Shown in pieces: positions 1 to 12,300 of a DNA stretch of 64,000 nt. Source of the stretch: Glycine soja (lineage: Eukaryota; Streptophyta; Magnoliopsida; Fabales; Fabaceae). A program made the translations under genes and the position numbers. The stretch spans positions 30,844,644 to 30,908,643 of the forward strand of contig NC_041016.1 in the NCBI RefSeq assembly GCF_004193775.1, given 5' to 3'. The first letter of the stretch is position 1. Each line of letters opens with the position of its first letter. The notes below the pieces were generated by a model, which saw nothing but the letters and a program-made list of their open reading frames with translations, was not told the origin of the DNA and made no database searches.

Positions 1-716
1 GTGGCTAGTCCCCCTACTCTGGAGGTTATGATGTAATTGTCCAAATGTACTCATCTTCTTGTTCTTAATGGAATTTCTCGTTATTTTTATGTTAATTAAT
101 TATCTTTATTATTTTTATATTTATTTGGAACCAGCTATTCTAATACTCAATCGATTGCATGGTACTGATCATTTGCATGTAGTTGATAGATCTACGTAAA
201 AAAATATTTTATGCCAAATTATATGATCAAACTGTTTGGATAATCTCCCTTAGATTAATTAATCATCCCTAGAATTAATTTTATCCGTTAATTTAAATTG
301 GTAGATCCATGATTATTGGGGTATTGATTTAAGACAAAAAAAAAATCTTCTAACCTTGATCATAGACTTTATTTGATTTTGAGAATTGATAATTAACTGA
401 GGAAGAAATTATATTAGGAATAAGATTGAAGGAAAATTGGTACTAATGAATCATAAACCTGGGTCATTCTTGTTATAACTCAAAACAACTCTTTATATTT
501 ATTTTATTATTTTCTTATAAAAATCAAAATCACAAAAATATTTAAATCATATTTTTAAATATCTTTATTGTTAGTTTAATAAACTTAATTAATTTAGAAT
601 ATAATTAATTTTTTGGGTTTGATATTTGAACTTTTGAGTTCACTTGTTACTATTACTTAAGGTACACTTATCCTCATGCGAGCCTACCATATTTTATTAG
701 GTAAGTTACTCTTATC
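1..716. other. AT-rich spacer, no gene seen
   Basis: Low-complexity AT-rich DNA with frequent stops in all frames. I recognise no coding, RNA or transposon signal here. Confidence 0.6.
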
Positions 717-1372
717 GGTTATATTTTCAATTTATCAGGTAAAGGAAAAATTCTTAATATGGTGGTTCTATTTTTCTCTACATCTTTTGGACTTTCGGTT
801 GTTATTCAATTTTTGATTTGTTTTTTTTATGAATTTTTTGGTTGAAGGTGATGGTTGAATATATCGAATTGTTTTTTCTATCATTGGTTGGTTTTAAAGG
901 ATTGATTTTTATCCAATCATGGTATCATTGGTGATTGATTCTTTATCGAGGCACTGTGACTTTGGGACTCAATGATCAATTTTGTTTTGGGCACAAGGAT
1001 TGCAATCGTCATTGTCGGCCACCACAACAAGATAAGTCATTCTTCGTCTTTTTTCTTTTTATTCCTTTTTTCTCTACCTTTTATTATCTGATTTTGTTAC
1101 GATTATTGGTTATGTTTCAATTTATCAGGTAAAGGCAAAAAACTTAATATGCTGGTTCTATTTTTCTCTACCTCTTGCACTTTTGTTGTTATTCAATGTC
1201 TGATTTGTTTTTTTATGATTTTTTCGATTGAAGGTGATGGTTAAATATATCAAATTGTTTTTTTAATATATTATTAGGTTGTTTTAAAGGATTGATTTTT
1301 AGCCAATATAATGATGATCTCATTCATGTTAATTGATTCTTTATTGAGGCATTGTGACTTTGGGACTCAATG
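717..1372 (+). repeat. Direct duplication of a ~260-bp segment
   Basis: Two diverged copies in the same orientation lie at about 717-974 and 1108-1372, separated by about 130 bp. Both begin near TTTCAATTTATCAGGTAAAG, share GGTTCTATTTTTCTCTAC and the block AAAGGATTGATTTTTA, and end at TGACTTTGGGACTCAATG. The similarity is continuous with small indels, so this is an old local duplication and not a microsatellite. Neither copy has a convincing reading frame. The short frame at 935-1132 spans the junction and is probably spurious. I do not recognise the source; an eroded LTR or an intron is possible. Confidence 0.75.
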
Positions 1373-3660
1373 TGCTCGTACAAAGGGAATATAAGAACAA
1401 CCGACAAAGTGTCAAATGAAAATGTCAAAATTTTATGTGATAAGCTATCAATATAGGAAAAAGTTGTTGCAGTTTCAGTGTCTCTCTCCCTTCATCTACT
1501 TCGGTTTATTATTTCTCTTTAATCTCGTGTAGATTTTGAGTTTAATCCATCTTTATTTGACATGCACTATCCATATGTGGTTTCTTTTTCATATATTTAT
1601 GTAGGAGAAATATGATAGTAAATAATTAATTAAATGTAATTAATTAAAATTTGATGGTGAAAGAAAGTAAAAGTATGAGAAATCAATTCATTATCATCCA
1701 TTTAAATTTAAAATAAAGTGTTAATAATAATTGAAGGTTCAAACAATTCAAATAAAAAATGTTAAATTGTCTCACGGTTTTTTTTTAAAGATGACCTCAC
1801 TATTAAAATGGTAATATTTTCCACAATTAATGATTTCAATCAAATATTATTTCGTTTGAATTAATCGTCAATTATTCAATCAATATTTAATTTCAGAAGT
1901 TAAAGTTCGTTTATATTTTAAGATATTTATATTTAAATTTAATTATTCAAATTTTAGATGAATGATGTTTATATTTTTTTTTATATCAAAACATCCTTTA
2001 TTTTTTTTAATTTGAAAGCATAAAAAATATTTTGTAAACTATTATATATTTTATTTATATTGTGTAATCTATATTTATATTCATCTGTCACACTGATAAT
2101 CATAGCAAGACAAATTTAATGTAATGGTTAATTTTTTTTATAATCATTGGTTTTTTTATATTAAGAATTAGGATACTCTTAATTATTTATATTTAAATTT
2201 AATGTTACAACTTTTATATTATATGAGTGATGTTTAATTTTTCTATAGCAAAATATCCTTTATTTTTTTAATTTTAAATTATAAAATTATATTATAAAAT
2301 ATTATACATTCTATTTATATTAAATTAATTCATATTTATATCTATTTATCGTAAGAGTATCTATACTAGGAATAATTCCCTTGAGTATTTTTTTCCAACA
2401 ATTATTTGATTTTTTATGTCAAGAAACTCTTAAATGTTTTCATTTTAAATTCAATGTATACAATTTCTATTTGAATATATATAAAAATTTATATTTTTTA
2501 AAACTATTATATATTTTATTTCTATTGTGTTAATCCATTTTATTTGTGGATTGCACAGGTAACAAAGTTAATCAATTTGGGTAATCATTATTTTCTATAA
2601 TCATTGATTTATAGAAGTCAAGAGAATATTATATTGTATCCATGTATGAAAAAAAATACCCTAAAGAATTTATTAGCTAAAATTCATAAACCTAAAATGT
2701 AATATTTTTTTTTGTTAAAAGTAGTAGTTATAGTGTAACTATACACTACTACACATATAATCTTTGACAATATTTTTTTGCCTAACACTTAGTAAAAAAT
2801 ATTACTACAAAATTTTGGTAGCATTTAAAAAATATCACCAAATAAGAAAAAAATGTTAATAATTTTGTAATTCCAAAATTTCGGCTATTTTTCAGGTTAA
2901 AATAGTAATTATGTTAGTCATTTTCTGTCTCATAATGTTAAGGTTTAATGTGTACTTTTAACTTCTTTTGTTCTTTTTTTAAAGGAAAAAAAAGAATAAT
3001 TATAGAAGTATCTTTTATATTTTAATTCTAAAAATTATAAAGATTTACCGGTGAATTATAACTATTATAATAAATTATATTATTTATTTAACCAGAAATA
3101 TTTATAATTAAATAAATAATATAAACAAATAAACACGATATATAAAATGCTATATTTCCAGATTATAGTCAAACAGATAATAATTTTATATTTAAAAACA
3201 TTTGTTAAATAAAATTTTAACGTTTAGGTATAAAAAATATGAAACCAGAAATTATTTTATATTAAAAAATGATAGAAATTTTTTTATCAAAAAAAATAAT
3301 TTAAAACCAGTTTTCAATGTTATAAAATATCATGGTTCTCAATCAAAAACATGCAGAATGATTTTGCGCATTTAAGATATTCTTGACAATTAAAAGCGAA
3401 TTTCTAATCATTATAAAATTATTATTTAAATTAATTGAATCTTCAATTTAATTTTGGAATATATAAGATTATAAAAATATCATTATGGTTTCCGATTAAA
3501 TCATGTTCAATGATTTCGGACAATTAAGATACTCTTTATCACCATTTTTTGTTAAATTATTACTTACAAAATTATCATTTTTTTCATATGATTATTTGAG
3601 TCAAACTATTGCCTCACAAAATAAGTATCAAAATTTTGAATAAGTTAGCAGATTAAAAAA
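1373..3660. other. AT-rich spacer, no gene seen
   Basis: Very AT-rich sequence with runs of A and T and stops in every frame. Nothing was recognised. Confidence 0.6.
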
Positions 3661-3664
3661 AAAA

Positions 3665-4757
3665 TACTTAAATATATTTTTCTTATCTAAAAAATAGGTT
3701 ATTTTCAAATGAAGCACCTACTATTCACTTTTGGGTCATTTGCGTATTTAATTTTTTTTTTATGTTCCAATGAAGCACTTACTGTTATTTAAGTGATAAC
3801 GTGACAGTTAGAGTGCCACGTCATCAAGCTTAATTACTTAACAGTTAACACGTTAGCAAATTGAAGCTATATCATTATTTATTATTTAATTTATTTAAAA
3901 ATTCAATTATTATATTTTATTAACTAATAATTTAAAAAAAAAGTGACTTCCCTCAGCAAGATCTAATCCACTGTTGTTCTCCTCCATTCCCTTGCCTACC
4001 TACCCCGTGCCGCCAAGCACCGCCCCTGCTCCTACCATCTCATCCTCTACCTCTACTCCACCAACCACGCCTTCAACTCCATCCTCGCCGCTGACCTTGG
4101 ACTCCACCTTGTCCACATCGACACCTTGTGCGCCAAGGAGACTACGAACACTATCATAGCGACGACACGTGGTGACGAGGTTGGTGGTGGCTCTCGTGCG
4201 CACACTGACTTGGTAAGGTAGAGGGTCATGGTGGAGACGTGATTGTGTGCAAAGGAAGGGTGGTGGTGGAAGGATGAAGAAGATGAATTGGCTTGGGTGG
4301 TGCTAGAAGGATGAAGAAGATGAATGAGGTGAAGCTATGGGGTCAGGGGTGGATTAGGGGCTAGATTGTGAAGGAGGAGGAGGAGGAGGGGACGGAGACG
4401 ACGATGGGGGTGTTGTTGGCGGTGATGGCAACGACACTTATATATCATGGAGAGTGGTGGCGTATGAAGAAGAATGTGGTTGTGACTATGGCGATGCAGG
4501 TGGATTTGACGATAGGGGAGAGGAGAGGGTTGAGTGAGATGTGAGAATGATGAATTTTAGGGTACGTGTCAGCGATTAGGCTTCATGATGTGACACTCCA
4601 TCTATCATGTTACTACTTAACAAAATGAGACTAATGACACATACTACATTGATGCATCATTTTTTTCAGGTACGTAGATGACCAAAAATGAATTTTAGGT
4701 AGTAAATTAAAAACGACATATTTTCTAGGTATGATAAACATATTTAAACCAAAAAAT
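3665..4757. mobile_element. MULE-like element with long imperfect inverted repeats and GC-rich cargo
   Basis: The outer ~150 bp on each side are imperfect inverted repeats. The left TTAAATATATTTTTCTTATC pairs with the reverse complement of the right end. Further in, TTTTGGGTCATTTGCGTA and GAGTGCCACGTCATCAAGC on the left match reverse-complemented GGTCATCTACGTA and GAGTGTCACATCATGAAGC on the right. The interior, 3950-4560, is abruptly GC-rich against AT-rich flanks. Long TIRs around a GC-rich interior are the known plan of Pack-MULEs. I could not fix a 9-bp target duplication, so the ends are approximate and the family is inferred. Confidence 0.55.
3960..4200 (+). pseudogene. GC-rich captured gene fragment, function unknown
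   Basis: A GC-rich stretch inside the inverted-repeat element is open in more than one frame. One + frame gives a leucine-rich text including HLILYLYSTNHAFNSILAAD followed by LGLHLVHIDT; another gives only Pro/Ser/Thr-rich low complexity. The first looks more protein-like but I cannot name the family. Base composition unlike the surroundings suggests it was copied from a genic region. No intact start-to-stop gene is present. Alternative: ordinary GC-rich filler with chance frames. Confidence 0.35.
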
Positions 4758-4759
4758 AT

Positions 4760-5864
4760 ACATAATTAATTTTAAAAGTTAATTTGGTATATATGACATA
4801 AATGTGTTTGTATTTAGGTTTTTAAAAATATAATAATTATTTGATCATTGTTTTTCTTTAAAAAAATATTTAACATTGCTTAAAAATTACTAAATATAAC
4901 TTTACATCCCACTCTCAAATAAATATGAATATAATAAAATCAATTTCTATAACTTAATAAATTATTGATTTGCATAGAAAATATAAAATTTAAAATTATT
5001 ACATGCACAACATAATGTAATAAATTATTAATTTGCATAGAAAATGCCCAATACTATTTCCATTGTGAATATATTTAATTCAATTTAATGTATTTAATTT
5101 GGATAAATTTGTAGAAATGAATAATTGTTCTTCTTTTTAAACTCTCCCTAATATCGAACAATCACTTCCTTTACTTTTTCAGAAATTAGTTTAAGAAAAT
5201 AATCAGATGAAGGGTTGTGGTTTGTTTTCGTTTGCCTTTTCGATTTCAATATGTGTTGTTTTTCAAATTTAAAATGAATGGCGGTGTGTTTGTTGTGTTT
5301 TTATTAAAATAGATGGCATCATTATTGGGTGCATATTTTTGTAGATGGTTCAAAACTTTTTATGATTTATCCATATAAGATGTTTTATTATTTTCAAATT
5401 TTCAGGTTTTTATACCGATATTTTTTGTCATTCTAATATTGTATAATGTCTTTAATTTTTTTGTATTAGGATTGAAAGTAAATTTTGATGCTCCAAAGTA
5501 TAGGATAATGAAACTAACAATGATGAAGATGAATAGGATGTGGAAAGGAAAATGGAGAAGTGGATAAAGATTGTACTTGGACTATGTTGAAATAAAATCT
5601 CTTACTCAAGAAATGCAATAAATTGTGTGTAAATTTAGTTTAATGGTTATTGCATATTCTGTTTTATTTTTTTTCCAAAAATAAAATAATATTTTTTGTT
5701 AATTATGTTGATTTAAAAGATACTTCTTCATGCAAAATATTATGTTAATTGTGTGTAATTTGTTAATTATGTTAATTGTGTGTAATTATTTTTTAATGGT
5801 TAATGCAAAATATTTTTTTCCAACAAGGTACTTCCAACAAAAGATACCTAGACATAAAAATATG
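4760..5864. other. AT-rich spacer, no gene seen
   Basis: AT-rich DNA with a short local duplication near 5740-5800 (TTAATTGTGTGTAATT repeated). No gene was recognised. Confidence 0.6.
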
Positions 5865-5869
5865 TATAA

Positions 5870-6223
5870 TGTTAGGGCAGAGGGTATGGGTACCTTGATT
5901 CGAGGACAAGGCTCCTCCTGAAAAGGGTTTTCGAGAATAAACTTTTTCGCGTATTTCTCATTCCATGCAACCTTATTATATACTACATCTTTATAACTAC
6001 TCGTAACTAACTCAACAAATTTAACAAACTTAACAAACTTATTTGTAACTAACTCAACATACTTAACTAACTATTTATTATTTTTATTGGTTGCAGTGGT
6101 TTCTGTTGATGCTTGCTCCCTTGAAGCTGTTGTCAAGTCTCGTAGTCTTGCAGGTACCCTGGTCTTGTGGTTATCCTTCTGGGCCTTTCCGTATTGGACT
6201 CTTGATGAGGATTGTTGCTAACA
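5870..6223 (-). repeat. 3' LTR of the chromovirus
   Basis: 354-bp direct repeat of 10521-10864 with TG...CA ends. It is about 10 bp longer because of an extra AACAAACTTA unit. On the minus strand it lies just beyond the chromodomain, as a 3' LTR should. Confidence 0.92.
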
Positions 6224-9013
6224 ATACCTCCAATCCTCAAACACCACCTTGTCCTCAAGGTAGTATGTGTCACGAAGCTCCTGCCAAGGCTCCCAGGTCG
6301 TATCCTCTGGGGTTGTCCCAACCACTGGGTAAGAACTAAACAGGTTGGTGGGGACGTATAATTATTGAGTTTGGAGTCCAAGAAGCAAAGTGGACGGGGC
6401 ACGGGTTTCTGCTTGATAATTTGTAGGGGCCATGCATCCGAGGGAGAAAGAAGTGGTCCGTGATGTGCGTGTAAGAGGGAGCAGTGAAAAATGGGATGGA
6501 TGCGTGCATTGTCTGGTAACCGGAGATGATATGCGACCTGTCCCTCACAATCTATAACTTGGAAAGGTCCGAAGAATCTCTTTGACAGCTTTGGGTGGAC
6601 CAGTTCGCCGACAGAATGCTGGCGGAAGGGACAAAGCTTAACATAAACCCATTGACCAACGTTGAAAGTAACATCTTCGCGCTTGGTGTCTGCCTGTTTC
6701 TTCATGGCAGCCTGTGCCTTACTCAACCTGCGTTGAAGTGCCTCTTGAATTGCTTGGTGGGAGGATATCAATGAATCAACATCTTCGTTAGTGGATGTTC
6801 CCTGTAGATACTGAGGGATTGCCAGTAGCAGCTTGCTGTAGATTATCTCAAATGGAGTAAAACCAGAACCCGAATGAAGGGACGTGTTGTGAGACCATTC
6901 CGCTAATGTGAGGTAACGGAACCAATTCGCTGGTTGTGAGTGGACAAATGATCGCAAGTACTGCTCCAAAATGCGATTCATGACTTCAGTTTGGCCGTCG
7001 GTCTGCGGGTGATAGGCGATGCTCATGCGCATATGAGTTCCACTAAGCCGGAAAAGCTCCCGCCAGAAGGAACTCAAGAAAATGGGATCCTATTAGAAAC
7101 GATACTCCGAGGAAACCCGTGATGTTTTCAAACTATGTCCAGAAATAAGGTTGCAACCTTAAAGGCGGAGTAGTGGGTGGGTAGTGCACCGAGATGGATG
7201 CCCTTCGAGTACCTATCGACGATGACCAGGATGACGGTGAACTCGTGGGACTACGGAAGGTGGGTGATAAAGTCCATAGAAATGTCTTCCCAGATTTCGG
7301 TGGGAAATGGCAAGGGTTAGAGAAGACCGGCCAGCCAACGAGTACTCATCTTCGTTTGTTAGCTAACACTGCATTCATGAATAAATCGCTTAACGTCCTA
7401 ACGCAAGGTGGACCAATAGAAACAAGATTCGAGTCTGTGGGTAGTCTTGGCTACGCCGAGGTGACCGCCCCAAGGTGTGGCATGGAACTCAAGCAAGAGG
7501 GTGGGGATATAGGGGTTAGTGTTATCTAACCAAATATGCCCTCAAAATAGTAGCAACTCATTGTGGATGCGATAGTTAGGAAGTTGGGGCTTGCATGCAG
7601 TGTGCATCGAAGATCATCAAGGAAGTTGAAGTTAGGCACCGAGAGTAGGAGAAGCTGGCCGGAGGAACATAGTGTCGTACGAGAGAGAGCATCTGCGACA
7701 ACGTTGGAAGCGCCTGACTTATATTGGATCGTATAGTCGAATTCCAGGAGCTTGGATAAGTAGTAGTGTTGTTCCGGGGTCTGAATGACTTGAGACATTA
7801 GTTCTCAGAGGCTCTTGTGATCAGTCAAGATGGTGAACGAATGCCCTAGTTGGTATTAGTGCCATTTGCGTACAGCTGTGACAATGGCGTGAAGCTCTTG
7901 TACGTATGTGGAAACATGGAGCAGTTGAGGTCTAAAGGATTTGCTGAAGAACGCAATGGAATGGTTCTATTGCATTAGAACAACCTCCATGGCCGTGCTG
8001 GAGGCGTTAGTTTCGACGGTGAACGACTATGCAAAATTCAATAGGGCCAGGACAAGAGCACTAGTCATTGCTGACTTCAGTTGATCAAAGGCAGTTTGCG
8101 CCGTTAGGGTCCATACGAATGCATCCTTACATAATAGTGACGTGAAAGGGGCCGCAATGGATGCATAATTCCTAATAAACTTGCGGTTGAATCCGGTGAT
8201 ACCGAGAAATGCCCTAATTTTCTTGGCTGAAGTCGGAGTGGGCCATTGTACCATGGCACGAATCTAGGATGGCTCAGGTTCAACTCCTTTGTCGGACACG
8301 ATGTGCCCCAAATATTCCAACTAAGTTTGTGCGAATAAGCATTTGGAGCACTTAAGATAGAACTGTCCCTGTAAAAGGGTTTGAAAAATAGTTTCAAGAT
8401 GCTGGATATAAGACGATAACGAATCACTATACACTAGAATATCGTAAAAAAAAACACAGTTGCAAAGCGGCGCAGGAATGGAGTCAGCAGGTTGTTCATG
8501 GTTGCCTGAAAAGTGGAGGGCGTATTGCATAAGCCGAACGACATTACGCGATATTCGTAGTGCCCTTGATGGTCCTAAACGCAGTCTTCTCAACGTCGGG
8601 TTCATGCATGGGGATTTGGTGGAATCCTTGTCTGAGGTCCAACTTGGAGAACCAGGAAGCGTGCCCTAGCTCATCGAGTAACTCATCAATCGTTGGAATC
8701 GGAAAATGATCATGGACAGTGACCGAATTCAATGCGCGATAATCGACGCACATTCACCAAGTACATCCTTCTTCTTCACCAGAAGGACTGGGGAGGAATA
8801 TGGACTCGTACTTTGTTGGATAAGGCATGTGGAGAGGAGTTCAGAGACTTTTTTCTCTATTTCAGACTTTTGAAAGTGTGGGTAGCGATATGGCCGTACG
8901 TTCACCGGAGTAGTGGACGGAAGAAGGTTTATGCGGTGAACCACTTGTCGTGGAGGGGGAAGATTGGTTGGTGTTTGGTAAAAGGTGTTGCAATTGGGTG
9001 AGCAGGGCTTCAA
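6133..9013 (-). pseudogene. Decayed pol: RT, RNase H, integrase, chromodomain
   Basis: Recognisable pieces in shifting minus frames, read from 9013 downward. RT: a PVLLVKKKD block near 8760, then MCVDYRALN and [13 protein letters not shown] in another frame (8544-8753), then FFYDILVYS near 8420-8450, where the usual first aspartate of the catalytic pair reads as Tyr. RNase H and connection: WPTPTSAKKIRAFLGI at 8027-8254 and SGASNVVADALSR at 7526-7798. Integrase: QTDGQTEVMNRILEQYLRSF near 6960-7010, with the core domain further upstream in broken frames. C-terminal: GPFQVI and HPIFHCSLL, then a chromodomain-like block beginning VLTQWLGQPQ near 6270-6310, interrupted by a frameshift. Frames change at least five times, so no polyprotein can be made. 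Confidence 0.9.
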
Positions 9014-9200
9014 TTACGGGAATCGGGTGGATTTGCGGGTGTGAGGCACAAGTGGAATAAGGTCGAAGTAGACCCAGTCTGAATTAAACGCTTAACTTGT
9101 GGTACGGAAACCGGTTCAGGACCAATGGCTAGATCCACATGGAGTTCAACTTGGCGGCCCAAATGGGTGAACTTCATGATTAAAGAGGTATAGTCAGTAG

Positions 9201-10496
9201 TTATTGGCCCAAATTGTCTGAGCCACTTATCGAAAGTAGATGGAACGTGACCGTGAAGGGATGGCCTTGGAGGGTTAGGGAGGTGTCTGTGTAGATTTGG
9301 TTGCAGTCAAGGACTGAACCATTACCCACCAATACGTGGAGAGGGGAGGTGGAGGAATTGAGCGATGCGAGGTTGAAGGAAGTTGTGGGTGCTGCTGCTA
9401 TCGATGAGGATAGTGAAGCGAGCATGGTTAATGACGTTGAAGAGGAGAAAGATTTCAGATGAAGGAAGGCCGAAAAGGGCATGGAGACTGATGTGGAGAG
9501 GGTTTGTGGCAGTAATGGGTTCAAGGTCAAGAGAGGTTGTAGGTTTAGGACAAGGGAAGAAAGGTGTTGAGAAGTCCGGGTTAGGGTCGTTGGGCTCAGA
9601 GGTAGTGTTGTCCGCGATGAACAAGAGGACGCGGCCTTTGCAACGATGGATGGAATTCCACTTTTCATCGCAATTGTAGCAAAGGCCCTTCTCGCGGTGG
9701 AGGGCCATTTCGTCCAGGGTATATTGGATGAAGGGTGGTTTAGGTCTCGGGTTGGTGTTGTGGCTTGGTGTTGGAGGAGGGAGATTGGCCCGATGCGGGG
9801 GACAGCAGTCACACAACTTATCTTCTTGGAGTTTGGCGAGGGTCGTTGCTTGCAGCAGGGAGATTGGTTGAAGAGCCAATACTTCTCGGTGGATTTTCGG
9901 TGACAAGCCTGAAATGAAATAGCTTAATAGGAAGGGATGAGGTAGACTGATAACGCGGTTCGCCAAGCGTTCAAACTCGGTCAAGTACTCGTTGACCGCT
10001 CCTCGCTGTGACAACTTAAAGAGAACTCCCTTTGGATCATCGTAAAAGGAAGGAGCGAATCGGGATTCCAATGCTTGCAAGAAGCCAGACCAGGAGGTGA
10101 TGAACCCGTTGTGGAACATCCACTGGTACCAACTTAGAGCGGCCCCGTCGAGGTAGAAGGAGGCTACGATAATTCTTTCTTCTTCTGGTGTGTTCTGATA
10201 ATCGAACAACTGCAATATCTTGAATATCCAACCCAAGGGATCACGACTATCAAATCGTGGAATGTCCAGCTTGACGGGGTTGCGCTGATTGAACTGAGCA
10301 CTTGAGTTGGAGTGATTATGATTGGGCGTTAGTAGGTGGAAGCGATCGAGAATCGAATACACTTTGCCAGAAAGTTCAGAGTACTATCGGCGAGGTCAAA
10401 ATGTTTGTCAAAGAGGGAGGATTGGTGACTGGATAGGCGAGCAATAGCGTCCTCAAGCCTATCAGTCGTGGTCTTATAGGTTGCATGGTCGGCCAT
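9201..10496 (-). pseudogene. Decayed gag-protease of the chromovirus
   Basis: The ATG at 10496 opens a frame starting MADHATYKTTTDRLEDAIA, but a frameshift before about 10362 moves the text into the long frame 10362-9322. That frame holds the gag core (LDIPRFDSRDPLGWIFKI, ASFYLDGAALSWYQW, LSQRGAVNEYLTEFERLANR) and a zinc knuckle CYNCDEKW...HRC near 9650-9690. It continues into protease, where the active-site triplet reads DSS (ILIDSSSTHNF) instead of DSG/DTG. A second frameshift near 9370 moves the protease into the 9201-9812 frame (VLVGNGSVLDC). Gag packages the RNA and protease cleaves the polyprotein in the family. Both the frame breaks and the altered triplet argue that this copy is dead. 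Confidence 0.88.
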
Positions 10497-10506
10497 GGCG
10501 GCGGCG

Positions 10507-10520
10507 GCAGGTCGAACCAG
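10507..10520 (-). promoter_or_regulatory. Probable primer binding site of the chromovirus
   Basis: On the minus strand, one base after the 5' LTR, the sequence reads TGGTTCGACCTGCC. It begins with TGG, as required to pair with the CCA end of a tRNA. It is not the common initiator-Met type, and I could not assign the tRNA from sequence alone. Confidence 0.45.
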
Positions 10521-10864
10521 TGTTAGGGCAGAGGGTATGGGTACCTTGATTCGAGGACAAGGCTCCTTCTAAAAGGGTTTCCAAGAATAAGCTTTTTCGC
10601 GTATTTCTCATTCCATGCAACCTTATTATATACTACAACTTTATAACTACTTGTAACTAACTAAACAAATTTAACAAACTTATTTGTAACTAACTCAACA
10701 GACTTAACTAAATATTTATTATTGTTATTGGTTGTAGTGGTTTCTGTTGATGCTTGCTCCCTTGAAGCTGTTGTCAGGTCTCGTAGTCTTGCATGTACCC
10801 ATGTCTTGTGGTTATCCTTCTGGACCTTTCTGGATTGGACTCTTGATTAGGATTGTTGCTAACA
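10521..10864 (-). repeat. 5' LTR of the chromovirus
   Basis: 344-bp direct repeat of 5870-6223, TG...CA ends. On the minus strand it precedes gag, so it is the 5' LTR and would carry the promoter. Confidence 0.92.
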
Positions 10865-10869
10865 TATAA

Positions 10870-12054
10870 GTTATCTTTATTATATTTGTGGATAATATTC
10901 TCTATGAAAATCAAAAGTATGTATACTTACATCGTCAACGAGAATGGGGATATGCTTGCATGCATATGAGGAGTACGAGAAGGCAAGGAAAAAAAATAGT
11001 TGGATGTCAATTAATTGATATAAGTTTATGAAGGATAAAAAGGTTGAAAATGGTAGATGTTTTGAAAATTTGGTTCATTCGTGATCCATATGATCAAGAT
11101 TATAGAAAGAATGATTGTTTGTTATCTTTATGTGAAGTCACATCACATAAAATTTGTAATTATTGACTTGCAAATGAAATAAAAGAAAATAGATATATTA
11201 AATTGATGTAAGGACATAAGATTCTTTTATTATTTATATAATCAAAATAATTATTTCACGATTAAATTAATAATTGAGATTATATAAAGAAATATATTAA
11301 GTTATACTTATATGATTGATTATAAATTTAAATGAAATTTAGATTATTTTTATGGAGAAATAAATATTTCGTGCTTAGGAACAATTTGGACGGTGTTTAT
11401 TTGCTATTCAACTAAAACTTTCTTACATATTTTATTCAGTATTTAATTTTGTTATGATTATTTCAACTTTATAATGATTTTTTTGCAAAAATAAATTTTG
11501 GATGCATTCAATTATTTTTGTAAATAAATAAATATTTAATTTTATATTTTTGAGAAATTAAATTAAACTATTATATTTTTACTAAAATTTAATTAGGGAA
11601 GGTTGATAAATGCTAGGCACTCAAATCACATTCATATCCACATTCCTACTTATTCAACATTATATAATTAAGTGTTCATTTTAGCCCATTTATCTAAAAA
11701 ATATTGACAAACATAAACTTATTGGGTATGAGTCTAAAATAACTGTATTTTATTTTACTTTTATTTAAAGTAAATTTTATGTAAAACGTTCAAATAACTT
11801 AATTTTATTAATGTTTTTTTATTTGACATTTTTTAATAAAGATTTTAGTTTTAACTTTTAAGTTGTATAAAGATTGGGATCAACACAATAGTTCCTTAAA
11901 TATATTAATTACTGTTCTTAAAAAATGGATATTTTAATTAACAAATTGGTAAGTTTTTAAAATTAAAAAATGGTTAGTTACAGAATAAAATGAATTTTAT
12001 AACAATTATTTTAAAATTGTTGACAGTGGGTGGTTTTTTCTTTTATAAAGCAAA
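10870..12054. other. AT-rich spacer, no gene seen
   Basis: AT-rich sequence between the chromovirus and the CACTA-type element. Short frames near 10930-11160 are broken by stops. Nothing was recognised. Confidence 0.55.
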
Positions 12055-12059
12055 CACTA

Positions 12060-12300
12060 TTAGAAAAAATATTTTTAATATCCATTATTTTGGATATTCA
12101 ATATCGATTTTCTAACTAATATTGAAACTAGTGGCGTTAAAAGTATCAACGTTAATATCGGTTATAAAAAAATCAATGTTAAAATACACAATAATGATGT
12201 TATAAGGTGCATAACAACATCGATTTTCACAGAACTAGTGTTTTGTACCTTACAACATCAATTCTTCCAAACTTGATGTTGTTTTTGCATATTGTTTTAG
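12060..12300. repeat. Left subterminal repeat cluster of the CACTA element
   Basis: Diverged copies of AATATCGATTTT, AATATCGGTTAT and AACATCGATTTT occur in both orientations within 240 bp of the left end. In CACTA transposons such motifs bind the transposase. Confidence 0.6.

Larger units (their letters stand above)
5870..10864 (-). mobile_element. Ty3/gypsy chromovirus LTR retrotransposon, complete outline, decayed
   Basis: Two direct LTRs (5870-6223 and 10521-10864) both begin TGTTAGGGCAG and end GCTAACA. They are flanked by the 5-bp target duplication TATAA at 5865-5869 and 10865-10869. The order on the minus strand is 5' LTR, gag with zinc knuckle, protease, RT, RNase H, integrase, chromodomain, 3' LTR, which is the Ty3/gypsy order. 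The chromodomain marks a chromovirus. Short LTRs, a total of about 5 kb and a CYNCDEKW-type knuckle fit a Reina-like lineage (inference). I count about 20 substitutions plus indels between the LTRs, near 6%, so the insertion is old. Many frameshifts and stops make it inactive. Confidence 0.93.

Noticed and set aside
2735..2830. CACTACTACA text as a possible CACTA end
   Set aside because: No matching inverted end or subterminal repeats nearby.
7194..7529. 111-codon + frame inside the chromovirus
   Set aside because: Antisense shadow of the integrase core region on the minus strand.
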